NCBI RefSeq assembly: GCF_001927245.1
Contig: NZ_MJUX01000001.1
Span: 558,001-622,000, forward strand
Origin: Acuticoccus yangtzensis
GTDB taxonomy: Bacteria; Pseudomonadota; Alphaproteobacteria; Rhizobiales; Amorphaceae
Length of the DNA stretch: 64,000 bases
Direction of reading: 5' to 3'
The notes under the pieces were generated by a model, which saw nothing but the letters and a program-made list of their open reading frames with translations, did no database searches and had not been told where the DNA came from. Made by a program: the position numbers and the translations under genes. Below are positions 42,374-50,184 of this stretch, in pieces (the stretch's first letter is position 1; the number at the start of each line of letters is the position of its first letter).

Positions 42374-42404
42374 AAAGGCCGCGCCCGATGGCGCGGCCTT
42401 TTTT
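42374..42404. terminator. Rho-independent terminator after the PRC-barrel gene
   Basis: GGCCGCGCC-CGAT-GGCGCGGCC is a perfect 9-bp stem with a tetraloop, followed by six Ts and preceded by three As. It stops the PRC-barrel transcript and lies 67 bases before the convergent acyl-CoA dehydrogenase stop. Confidence 0.92.
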
Positions 42405-42470
42405 CGTCGCGCGGCCCCCGCGGAACAGGCGCCGCGCCCGGCCCCCGCGCCGGGGGTTCAGTTCGGCCGA

Positions 42471-44237
42471 TCAGGCGGCCAGGATGTCCGGCGTCGCCGC
42501 GAGTACGTCGGCGGAGCCCTCCACCGCGTTGGTGGTGAGGGCCGGAACCGTGATGACCAGCGAATCGGCGAAGAAGCGGGCGAGGCCGGCGCGCGCGGCG
42601 GCGGCTTCGTTCTCCGACGCCAGCGCCGCCTTGACGAGATAGGCGCCGCCCGCCGTCAGCCCCATGGCGCGCAGGAACGGCGTCGCACCGGCGAGCGCCT
42701 TGTCCACCTCGCCGGCCGCGAGCGCGCCGCGCAGCGCCTCCGCCGCGCCCTCCACGGCGCCGATCGCCGTGTCGAGATGGCGCGCCGCACCGGCCAGGGA
42801 GAGGTCGTTGGCCCCGCGCGCCGCCTCGGCGATCTGCCGCAGCTCGCCGAGATAGGCCGCCAGCACCGCCCCGTCCTCGAGCGTGATCTTGCGCCGCACG
42901 AGGTCGATCGCCTGGATGCCGTTGGTGCCCTCGTAGATGGTGAAGATGCGCGCGTCGCGGAAATGCTGCGCCGCGCCGGTCTCCTCCACGTAACCCATGC
43001 CGCCGTGCACCTGAACGCCCAGCGATGAGACTTCGCAGCCGATGTCCGACGCGAAGGCCTTGGCGATCGGCGTCAGAAGGTCGGCGCGGGACTTCCAGAA
43101 GGCGGCGTCCGGCTTGCCGGGGCGACCGCGGTCGATGGCGACGGCGCAGGCATAGCAGATCGCCCGCGCCGCCCGCGTCAGGCCGCGCATGGTGAGGAGC
43201 ATACGCTTCACGTCCGGGTGGTAGGCGATCGGAGCGGCGCCCTCCCCGGTCCACGTCTCGGCTTTGGCCTGGCGCCGCTCGGCGGCGAAGGCGATGGCGC
43301 GCTGCGTCGCCATCTCGGCCACCGCGGCCCCCTGCATGCCGACCGACACGCGCGCGTTGTTCATCATCGTGAACATCGCATTGAGGCCGCGCCCCGGCTG
43401 GCCGACGAGGTAGCCGACCGCGCCCTCACCTTTGGCACCATAGGCCATGGTGCATGTGGGCGAGGCGTGGATCCCGAGCTTCTCCTCCACGCCGACGCAC
43501 TCGACATCGTTGCGCGGGCCCAGCGAGCCGTCCGCGTTCACGAGGAATTTCGGCACCAGGAAGAGCGAGATGCCGCGCGTCCCCTCCGGCGCGTCCGGCA
43601 GGCGGGCGAGAACGAGGTGGATGATGTTCTCGGTCAGGTCATGCTCGCCGTAGGAGATGAAGATCTTCTGGCCGAAGATGCGGTAGTGGTCATCCTCCGG
43701 CACCGCCTTCGACTTCAGCGTGCCGAGGTCGGACCCCGCCTGCGGCTCGGTGAGGTTCATCGTGCCGGTCCAGGTGCCGGCGATCATCTTGGGCAGGTAG
43801 GTGGCCTTCAGCGCGTCCGAGGCGTGGGCCTGCAACGCTTCCACTGCGCCCACGGTCAACAGCGGGTTGAGCGCGAAGGCGGGGTTGGCCTGGTTCAGAA
43901 TGTCGGTCAGGACGATCTGCAGCGCCATCGGAAGACCCTGGCCGCCATACTCCTCCTCGCCCGTCAGCGAGCCCCAGCCGGCCTCGACCCACGCATCATA
44001 GGCCTTCTCCCAACCGGCGGGGGTGTGCACCTCGGCGCCGTCGCGGCGGGAATGCTCGCGGTCGCCCACCGCATTCAGCGGGGCGAGGTGGTCTTCGGCG
44101 AAGCGGCCCGCCTCGGTCAGGATGGCGAGCGCGTCGTCCTCGCCGAGGTCGATCGCCCCGGCATCGCGCGCTTCGGCCAGACCCGCCACCTTTTCAAGCG
44201 CAAACAGCATCTCCTCGACGGCAGCAGTGTACGTCAT
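42471..44237 (-). CDS. Acyl-CoA dehydrogenase with C-terminal extension (DmdC-like subfamily)
   Basis: A 588-residue flavoenzyme read from ATG 44237 (MTYTAAVEEMLFALEKV). It has the FAD-binding N-terminal and middle domains (GTMNLTEPQAGSDLGTLKSKA, about 160) and a third helical domain with the catalytic Glu in FTIYEGTNGIQAIDL (about 420), then about 150 extra residues of the AcylCoA_dehydro_C type. This long subfamily includes methylmercaptopropionyl-CoA dehydrogenase DmdC and medium/long-chain enzymes, so the substrate is open. It passes electrons to ETF. It is divergent from tsaC with only 26 bases between the start codons. Confidence 0.92.
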   Translation of the reverse strand: MTYTAAVEEMLFALEKVAGLAEARDAGAIDLGEDDALAILTEAGRFAEDHLAPLNAVGDREHSRRDGAEVHTPAGWEKAYDAWVEAGWGSLTGEEEYGGQGLPMALQIVLTDILNQANPAFALNPLLTVGAVEALQAHASDALKATYLPKMIAGTWTGTMNLTEPQAGSDLGTLKSKAVPEDDHYRIFGQKIFISYGEHDLTENIIHLVLARLPDAPEGTRGISLFLVPKFLVNADGSLGPRNDVECVGVEEKLGIHASPTCTMAYGAKGEGAVGYLVGQPGRGLNAMFTMMNNARVSVGMQGAAVAEMATQRAIAFAAERRQAKAETWTGEGAAPIAYHPDVKRMLLTMRGLTRAARAICYACAVAIDRGRPGKPDAAFWKSRADLLTPIAKAFASDIGCEVSSLGVQVHGGMGYVEETGAAQHFRDARIFTIYEGTNGIQAIDLVRRKITLEDGAVLAAYLGELRQIAEAARGANDLSLAGAARHLDTAIGAVEGAAEALRGALAAGEVDKALAGATPFLRAMGLTAGGAYLVKAALASENEAAAARAGLARFFADSLVITVPALTTNAVEGSADVLAATPDILAA

Positions 44238-44263
44238 CGTGTCTCCCCCCGTATAACTCGCCC

Positions 44264-45334
44264 ATGACAATAGGCGCTCCGATCGCAGGTGGCACCCTTT
44301 GCGGTGCGCAAAGAGTTGATTCGTCAGCGGACGAGGCGGCCGCGGCCGCGCGTGCGGCGGACGTCCTTCGCGCCGGCGGGCTCGCCGCGCTGCCGACGGA
44401 GACGGTCTATGGCCTCGCCGCGCTGGCCGCGTCGCCGGGGGCCGTGGCGCGGATCTACGCGGCGAAGGGCCGCCCCTCCTCCAACCCCTTGATCGTCCAC
44501 GTCGCGAGCCTCGAGCAGGCGGCGACCTTTGCGGACACGTCGGCCGCCGCGGCCCTCGCGGACCTGTGGCCTGGCCCCCTCACCGCGGTTCTGCCGCTGA
44601 CCGACGCCGCCGCCATCGCCCCCGCCGCGCTCGCCGGCGGCACCACGGTGGCGGTGCGCATCCCCGCCTCTCCCCTCTTTCGCGCCGTGTGCGCCGCGGC
44701 GGGGCCGCTGGTCGCGCCGAGCGCCAACCGCTCCGGCCGCGTGTCCCCCACCACGGCGGCCGCGGTCGCCGAGGAGCTGGGCGCGGTGATCGACCTCATC
44801 GTCGACGCGGGGCCATGCCCGGTGGGGTTGGAATCGACGGTGGTCGACCTCACGGCGACGCCGCCGCGCCTGCTGCGGCCCGGCGCGACGAGCCTTGCCG
44901 CGCTCGCCGCCCGGCTCGGCACCGTCGCCACCGGGCCCGCGGCGGACGGCGGTGCGCCGCTCCGCTCGCCGGGCCTTCTCGCGTCTCATTATGCGCCGGA
45001 CGCCAAGGTGCGGCTCGACGTCGCCGCGGCCGACGTCGGCGCGGACGAGGCGTGGCTCGCCTTCGGGGCGGAGACGTCCGCCGCCGCGCCGGAGCGCACG
45101 TTCCGCCTCTCGCTCAACTGCGACCTCGACGAAGCGGCCCGCGGCCTCTACGAAGGATTGCGGCGCCTCGACGCCACGGGGGCGGCCTCCATCGCCGTCT
45201 CGCCGATCCCCGCCGAAGGGATCGGCCTTGCCATCCGCGACCGGCTGATGCGCGCCGCAGCCCCGCGCCCGGACAGTCCAGCGAGCGGCGGCCCGACAAC
45301 GGGCGCACCCGCGAGCGGCGGCCCGGACGCCTAA
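44264..45334 (+). CDS. tsaC: L-threonylcarbamoyladenylate synthase (TsaC/Sua5, two-domain)
   Basis: A 356-residue enzyme that makes threonylcarbamoyl-AMP for the t6A modification of ANN-decoding tRNAs. The YrdC domain has LPTETVYGLAALA (about 43), KGRPSSNPLIVHV (about 68, the KxR...SxN nucleotide site), PSANRSGRVSPT and VGLESTVVDL. The C-terminal Sua5 domain (about 235-330) is joined by the linker with GLLASHYAPDAKVRL. The last 25 residues are Pro/Gly-rich, encoded by two exact 15-base repeats (45281-45295 and 45311-45325). The start is 26 bases from that of the divergent acyl-CoA dehydrogenase. Confidence 0.93.
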   Translation: MTIGAPIAGGTLCGAQRVDSSADEAAAAARAADVLRAGGLAALPTETVYGLAALAASPGAVARIYAAKGRPSSNPLIVHVASLEQAATFADTSAAAALADLWPGPLTAVLPLTDAAAIAPAALAGGTTVAVRIPASPLFRAVCAAAGPLVAPSANRSGRVSPTTAAAVAEELGAVIDLIVDAGPCPVGLESTVVDLTATPPRLLRPGATSLAALAARLGTVATGPAADGGAPLRSPGLLASHYAPDAKVRLDVAAADVGADEAWLAFGAETSAAAPERTFRLSLNCDLDEAARGLYEGLRRLDATGAASIAVSPIPAEGIGLAIRDRLMRAAAPRPDSPASGGPTTGAPASGGPDA

Positions 45335-45397
45335 CGAGACGCCCGCCGGCGATCCGGCCCCTCGATCACGTCTCCCATCAGAAGGTGACGGAGCCTG

Positions 45398-46321
45398 ATG
45401 ACGATCATCTACACCGACCCCGTGTTCGGCCGCCACAAGACGCCCTCCGGCCATCCGGAATGCGCCGAGCGTTTCGCCGCCGCCGAGCGCGCCCTTGCCC
45501 ACCCCAAGTTCGAGCCGCTGGAGCGCCGCACCGCGGGTCCGGTGCCGGCCGATGCCGTCTTCGCCGTCCACCCCGAGGCGCACATCGCCGACCTCGATTC
45601 CATGGTGCCAGATGAAGGCCTCGTCGCTGTCGACGCGGACACCGCGATCGGCCCCTTCACCATGCGGGCCGCGCGCACCGCGTCGGGCTGCGCCATGGCG
45701 GCGGTCGATGCCGTGTTCGCGGGGGAGACGAAGAACGCTTTCGTCATCGGCCGTCCGCCCGGCCACCATGCCGAGAAGACGCGGGCGATGGGCTTCTGCT
45801 TCCTCAACCACGTCGCCATCGCCGCGCGCCATGCCCAGCGCGTCCACGGCATCAAGCGCGTCGCCATCGTCGACTACGACGTGCACCACGGCAACGGCAC
45901 GCAAGATATCTTCTGGGACGATCCGACGGTGTTCTACGCCTCCACCCACCAGGTGCCGCTTTATCCCGGCACCGGCGAGGCGAACGAGCGCGGCCGCGGC
46001 AACATTCTCAACGTACCGCTGCCGCCCGGAACGCCGGGCTCGCTCTACCGCACGCTGTTCGACGGAGCGGTGATGCCGGCCCTCTCGGCGTTCAAGCCGG
46101 AGCTTCTCATCCTCTCCTCCGGGTTCGACGCTCACGACGACGATCCGCTCGCCAACATTCGCCTGTCGGACGCCGATTTCGTGTGGATCACCGAGCGAAT
46201 GATGGACCTCGCGGACCGCACTTGCGAGGGTCGGCTCGTCTCCTCGCTCGAAGGGGGCTATGACCTTGCCGCGCTCGGCCGCTGTGTTGCCGGCCATGTC
46301 GGCGCGCTGATGACCGCCTGA
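45398..46321 (+). CDS. Histone deacetylase-like amidohydrolase (class II HDAC family)
   Basis: A 307-residue zinc amidohydrolase. FGRHKTPSGHPECAERF starts the family pattern; RPPGHHAEKTRAMGFCFLNHVAI carries the paired catalytic His, and VAIVDYDVHHGNGTQDIF the zinc ligands Asp and His; SSGFDAHDDDPLAN has the third Asp; LEGGYDLAALG holds the glycine-rich end. Bacterial members deacetylate polyamines or proteins; the substrate is not known. It precedes xseB by 10 bases and may be co-transcribed, an arrangement common in alphaproteobacteria. Confidence 0.92.
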   Translation: MTIIYTDPVFGRHKTPSGHPECAERFAAAERALAHPKFEPLERRTAGPVPADAVFAVHPEAHIADLDSMVPDEGLVAVDADTAIGPFTMRAARTASGCAMAAVDAVFAGETKNAFVIGRPPGHHAEKTRAMGFCFLNHVAIAARHAQRVHGIKRVAIVDYDVHHGNGTQDIFWDDPTVFYASTHQVPLYPGTGEANERGRGNILNVPLPPGTPGSLYRTLFDGAVMPALSAFKPELLILSSGFDAHDDDPLANIRLSDADFVWITERMMDLADRTCEGRLVSSLEGGYDLAALGRCVAGHVGALMTA

Positions 46322-46331
46322 GGAGCCCGCC

Positions 46332-46679
46332 ATGATGGACCGCCCCGACGTTGCGACCATGACCTTCGAGGCCGCCATGGGCGAGCTGGAAGAGATCGTC
46401 GACATGCTGGAGAAGGGCAACGTTCCGCTGGAGGAATCCATCGCCTTCTACGAGCGCGGGGAGGCGCTGAAGGGGCGCTGCGACAGCCTCCTCAAGAATG
46501 CCGAGATGCGGGTCGAGAAGGTCCGCATGAAGGCGACGGGCGAGCCGTCCGGCACCGAACCTCTCGACAAGAAGGAGCCGGCCGCGCCCGCCGCCCGCTC
46601 CGCCGCGCGCCGTCCCGCCCCGGCGGCCCCGGCCTCCCCCCGGCCCGCAGCGCTCGACGACGACGACATTCCGTTCTGA
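46332..46679 (+). CDS. xseB: Exodeoxyribonuclease VII small subunit, ending in an SSB-like acidic tail
   Basis: A 115-residue protein. Residues 10-70 form the conserved helical hairpin (MTFEAAMGELEEIVDMLEKGNVPLEESIAFYERGEAL, in part), which docks in several copies on the XseA stalk. A linker of about 35 residues rich in Ala and Pro follows, and the protein ends with ALDDDDIPF. This end is nearly the same as the C-terminal tip of single-stranded-DNA-binding protein (DDDIPF), the docking site for many repair proteins. E. coli XseB is about 80 residues and lacks it. Good AGGAG ribosome-binding site. xseA is 32 kb upstream. Confidence 0.94.
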   Translation: MMDRPDVATMTFEAAMGELEEIVDMLEKGNVPLEESIAFYERGEALKGRCDSLLKNAEMRVEKVRMKATGEPSGTEPLDKKEPAAPAARSAARRPAPAAPASPRPAALDDDDIPF

Positions 46680-46894
46680 CCCGGCCCCTGCCGGCGGTCG
46701 CCTTCCGCCGGACCCTCCGCAGCCGTCGCGCTGCCTGCTCCCGGCACCCGTCGCGAGAGCGTGCCCCGCGCCGGGGCTGAACCGGGGCTTGGGGCGCCGG
46801 GTCACGATTGGGGCAAAGGGGAATTTTACCTCTCGACATCGCCTCTCCGGCCACGATATCGCCGGGCATTGGCTCAGTCCCAAGAGAGTGGCGT

Positions 46895-48331
46895 ATGTCG
46901 AGCGGAACTGTCATTCAGAGCGAGGAGCGCGTCAGCGTCGGCGCCGCGCTCGCTCCGGTCGCGGCGCTGCTGCTCGGCACGGCGCTGCTCTATCTCGGCT
47001 ACGGACTGCAGGCGACCCTCATCCCGCTGCGCGCGGACCTCGAGGGATTTTCGCGCGTCGCCATCGGCCTTCTCAGCTCCACCTATTATCTCGGCTTCGT
47101 CGCGGGCTGCATCTTCGCGCCCTATCTCATCCTGCGCGCGGGCCACATCCGCGCCTTCGCGGCCATGGTGTCGCTTGTGTCGGCCGCCGCCCTCTCCTTC
47201 CCGCTGGTGACGGACGAGGTGTCGTGGATGGTCTTCCGCTGCGCCACTGGCTTCTGCATCGCGGGCGTCCTCGTCATCATCGAGAGCTGGCTGAACGACA
47301 AGGCGACGAACGCCACCCGCGGCGTGGTGATGAGCGCCTACATCGTCATCACCTATGCGATGATCTCGATCGGCCAGATGGGCGTGGCGGTGCAGCCCAT
47401 CTCGTCCTTCGCCCTCTTCGCGCTGTGCTCGATCATGCTGTCCGTCGCCGCCGTTCCGGTGGCGTTGACGCGGGCGAGCCAGCCGGCGCCAATCCCGGTG
47501 GTGAAGTTCGATCCGGGACTTCTCTGGTCGGTCGCCCCCGCGGCCTTCGTCGGCTCGTTCATGTCCGGGATGATGGTCGGCTCGTTCAACGGCCTCGGCT
47601 CCATCTTCGCGGTCGATTCCGGCTTCCGCACCGACGAGGCGGCGATCTTCGTCTCCGCCTGCGTGCTCGGCGGGGCGATCGGTCAATATCCTCTCGGCCG
47701 CCTGTCGGACTTCTTCGACCGCCGTCTGGTGCTCCTCGGCGCCTCCGCGGCGACGGCCGCCATCGCCTTCCTGCTCGCCTTTGCGAGCTTCCTGCCCGGC
47801 ATCGTCATCCTCGGCCTCGGCTTCGTCGTCGGCCTCGCCATGCTGCCGATCTATTCCGTCGCCGCGGCCCACGCTTATGACTGGACGCCGCAGGAGAACA
47901 TCGTCCCGACCTCGGCCGCGCTCCTCATCGTGTTCGGCGTCGGGTCGATCATCGGCCCGCTTGTCGGCTCCACCTTGATGGCGTTCATGGGTCCGGGCGG
48001 GCTCTTCCTCACCATCGCCGGCAGCGCCATATTCCTCGCCCTCTTCGTCTCGGCCCGCATCACCATGCGCAGCCGCCCGGAAGAAGAGATGCGCACCGAC
48101 TTCGACTATGCCGCGACCGCGGTGGTCGGCGGCGCGATCACGCCGGAGCTGATCGACGAGGACGATCCGTCGATGGAGGTGCCGGTCGGCTTCTCGGCAT
48201 TGGAGATCGACGAGGCGGAGCGGATCGAGAACGCCGACGACACGATCGAGGCGCCCCAATCGTCGCAGCCCCCCGGCGAGCCCCTTTCCGCCGACACCGT
48301 GACGGGCGATAGCAGCGACACGAAGCACTGA
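46895..48331 (+). CDS. Major facilitator superfamily transporter (YcaD-like)
   Basis: A 478-residue membrane protein read from ATG 46895 (MSSGTVIQSEERVS). Twelve hydrophobic helices fill about 20-400. ATLIPLRADLEGFSRVAIGLLSSTYYLGFVAGC (in part) in the first helices, RCATGFCIAGVLVIIESWLNDKA (about 112) and ILGLGFVVGLAMLPIYSVAAAHA (about 320) resemble the YcaD/YbfB type of putative efflux or sugar-like transporters. The cytosolic C-terminus is about 80 residues long and strongly acidic (EDDPSMEVP..., EIDEAERIENADDTIEA), unusual for the family. Substrate unknown. Followed after 13 bases by the SCO gene. Confidence 0.88.
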   Translation: MSSGTVIQSEERVSVGAALAPVAALLLGTALLYLGYGLQATLIPLRADLEGFSRVAIGLLSSTYYLGFVAGCIFAPYLILRAGHIRAFAAMVSLVSAAALSFPLVTDEVSWMVFRCATGFCIAGVLVIIESWLNDKATNATRGVVMSAYIVITYAMISIGQMGVAVQPISSFALFALCSIMLSVAAVPVALTRASQPAPIPVVKFDPGLLWSVAPAAFVGSFMSGMMVGSFNGLGSIFAVDSGFRTDEAAIFVSACVLGGAIGQYPLGRLSDFFDRRLVLLGASAATAAIAFLLAFASFLPGIVILGLGFVVGLAMLPIYSVAAAHAYDWTPQENIVPTSAALLIVFGVGSIIGPLVGSTLMAFMGPGGLFLTIAGSAIFLALFVSARITMRSRPEEEMRTDFDYAATAVVGGAITPELIDEDDPSMEVPVGFSALEIDEAERIENADDTIEAPQSSQPPGEPLSADTVTGDSSDTKH

Positions 48332-48344
48332 GGGAAGCCCTGCC

Positions 48345-49010
48345 ATGAGAACCATCCGCCTCGTCCTTTGGGGACTCGTCCTCGTTCTCGGCGCGGTGGT
48401 GGCCGGTGTCACCGTCGGGCGGCTTCTCACCAACGAGCCGATGGTGGCGTCGAGCCCGCTCGGCGCGGCCCAGCACCGCGCCAAGTACGAGAACGCGGGC
48501 GGCCCCTTCACCGCCCTCACCACCCAGGGCGCCACCGTCACCGAGGCGGATTTCCGCGGCAAGCCGATGGCGGTCTTCTTCGGCTTCACCCACTGCCCGG
48601 ACGTGTGCCCGACCGCGCTCCTGGAGGCGCAGCAATGGCTCGACGCGCTGGGTGACGAGGCGGACGAGATCGCCGTCGTGTTCGTCACCGTCGACCCCGA
48701 GCGCGACACGCCGGAGGTGCTGGGGCGCTATATCGAGGCGTTCGACGACCGCGTCGTGGGGCTGGTTCCGACGTCGCTGGAGGCGCTGGAGCAGATGGCG
48801 GAGAATTACGGCATCATCTATGGTAAGGTTCCCCTCGGCGAAGGCGACTATACGATGAACCACACCGCCGACACGCTGCTGTTCGACGAAGACGGCGCGT
48901 TCGCGGGCTTCATCCCGTTCACCCCGTTCTCCACGCGGCAGAACGAGGAGCTGACCGCGCGGGCGACGAACCAGGCGGTCGACCAGTTGAAGGCGCTGAT
49001 CGAGGGATGA
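48345..49010 (+). CDS. SCO1/SenC family copper chaperone / thiol reductase
   Basis: A 221-residue protein with an N-terminal membrane anchor (about 1-25) and a periplasmic thioredoxin fold. The metal/redox motif is GFTHCPDVCPTALLEAQ (C-x3-C) and the third copper ligand is the His of YTMNHTADTLLFD (about 170). The family delivers copper to the CuA centre of cytochrome c oxidase. ctaA, for haem A, lies 5 kb away and supports an aa3-type oxidase in this organism, but the oxidase genes are not here. Likely co-transcribed with the MFS gene and followed by a 43-residue reading frame. Confidence 0.93.
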   Translation: MRTIRLVLWGLVLVLGAVVAGVTVGRLLTNEPMVASSPLGAAQHRAKYENAGGPFTALTTQGATVTEADFRGKPMAVFFGFTHCPDVCPTALLEAQQWLDALGDEADEIAVVFVTVDPERDTPEVLGRYIEAFDDRVVGLVPTSLEALEQMAENYGIIYGKVPLGEGDYTMNHTADTLLFDEDGAFAGFIPFTPFSTRQNEELTARATNQAVDQLKALIEG

Positions 49011-49076
49011 GGCGGGTGGGACGAGGACAGTCCGGCACTGCGAGCAGGATGAGGTGAACGGAATGAGGCGAACGGG

Positions 49077-49208
49077 ATGAACACGGCGGCGGCAGTCTCC
49101 ATCACCGCGGCGGTCTTCCTCCTCGCCCTCGGGGTGACGATGTGGCTGACCATGGGCGCCACGATCTTCGCCGTGATGACGGAGTTCGGCCAACTCATCT
49201 GCGGCTGA
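49077..49208 (+). CDS. Very small single-helix membrane protein
   Basis: A 43-residue reading frame starting at ATG 49077 after GGAATGAGG/GAACGGG purine-rich sequence. It begins MNTAAAVSITAAVFLLALG, with one membrane helix across about 7-33 (...VTMWLTMGATIFAVM), and ends TEFGQLICG. Its composition and clean helix suggest a real protein rather than chance, and it lies 66 bases after the SCO gene on the same strand. Short membrane subunits occur in respiratory complexes, but this sequence matches none I recognise. Confidence 0.5.
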   Translation: MNTAAAVSITAAVFLLALGVTMWLTMGATIFAVMTEFGQLICG

Positions 49209-49440
49209 CCCCCGCCTGCGCCGCTCTTTGGCGCCCCGGACTCCCCGCGCCGCACTCATCGGCATGACGGTCTCCCTGCGGCGCCGCCATCGGCGCGCCG
49301 ACCAGCCCGGCCGCCAGCGCCGAACCGCGGCAGCACCATTCACCCCTTCGATTGCACGGAACGAGGCGCTATAGAGGCGCCATGATGCGCCTCGCTGTCC
49401 TCCCCATCCTGCCGCCCTTCCGCGCCCGGAGCACGCTGTG

Positions 49441-50184
49441 ATGCGTCTCGACCAGGCCCTTGTGGCGCGCGGCCTCAGCCGCACCCGCAGCCAGGCGCGC
49501 GAGGCGATCCTGCGCGGCGCCGTCACCGTGGACGGCACCGTCGTCACCAAAGCCGCCCTGCGCGTCGCCGAGGACGCGCGACTTCAGACGGCGGGCGAGG
49601 CATGGGTGAGCCGCGCCGCCCACAAGCTCGTCGCCGCGCTCGACCATTACGGGATCGACCCGGAAGGCGCCCGGGCGCTCGACATCGGCGCCTCCACCGG
49701 CGGCTTCACCGAGGTGCTCCTGGCGCGCGGCGCGGCGGAGGTGATCGCGCTCGACGTCGGCCACGACCAGCTCGCCGCGAAGCTGCGCGCCGACCCGCGC
49801 GTCCACGTCATCGAGGGGCTCAACGCGCGCCATCTCATGGCCGACGATCTCCCCTTCGCGCCGGACCTCGTCGTGTCGGACGTGAGCTTCATCTCGCTGA
49901 AGCTGGCGCTGCCGCCGGCACTCGGCCTCGCGGTGCCGGGCGCGCGTCTCGTCGCCCTCGTCAAGCCGCAGTTCGAGGTGGGGCGCGAGGCGATCGGCAA
50001 AGGCGGCATCGTGCGGGACGCGGCGGCTGCCGATGCGGCGCTGGCGGACGTCACCGCCACCATCGCCGCGCTCGGCTGGCGCCTGGAGGCGGCGATCTAC
50101 TCGCCCATCGAAGGCGGCGACGGCAACCGCGAATTCCTCGTCGCCGGGGTGAAGACCGGCGCGGCGGCGGGGGTGACCGCGTGA
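49441..50184 (+). CDS. tlyA: TlyA-family rRNA 2'-O-methyltransferase
   Basis: A 247-residue protein: an S4 RNA-binding domain (about 1-60, MRLDQALVARGLSRTRSQAREAI) and a FtsJ-type methyltransferase domain. The SAM site is ALDIGASTGGFTEVLLARGA (about 78-97), followed by VIALDVGHDQLA, LVVSDVSFISLK, LVKPQFEVGREAIGKGG and EGGDGNREFLV. TlyA methylates 16S and/or 23S rRNA ribose. A GTG directly before the ATG is an alternative start. Its stop overlaps the next start (GTGA), so the two RNA methyltransferases are coupled. Confidence 0.92.
   Translation: MRLDQALVARGLSRTRSQAREAILRGAVTVDGTVVTKAALRVAEDARLQTAGEAWVSRAAHKLVAALDHYGIDPEGARALDIGASTGGFTEVLLARGAAEVIALDVGHDQLAAKLRADPRVHVIEGLNARHLMADDLPFAPDLVVSDVSFISLKLALPPALGLAVPGARLVALVKPQFEVGREAIGKGGIVRDAAAADAALADVTATIAALGWRLEAAIYSPIEGGDGNREFLVAGVKTGAAAGVTA

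Noticed and set aside
46874-48709. A 611-residue minus-strand frame opposite the MFS and SCO genes
   Set aside because: Antisense to two well-supported genes and of shadow-type composition.
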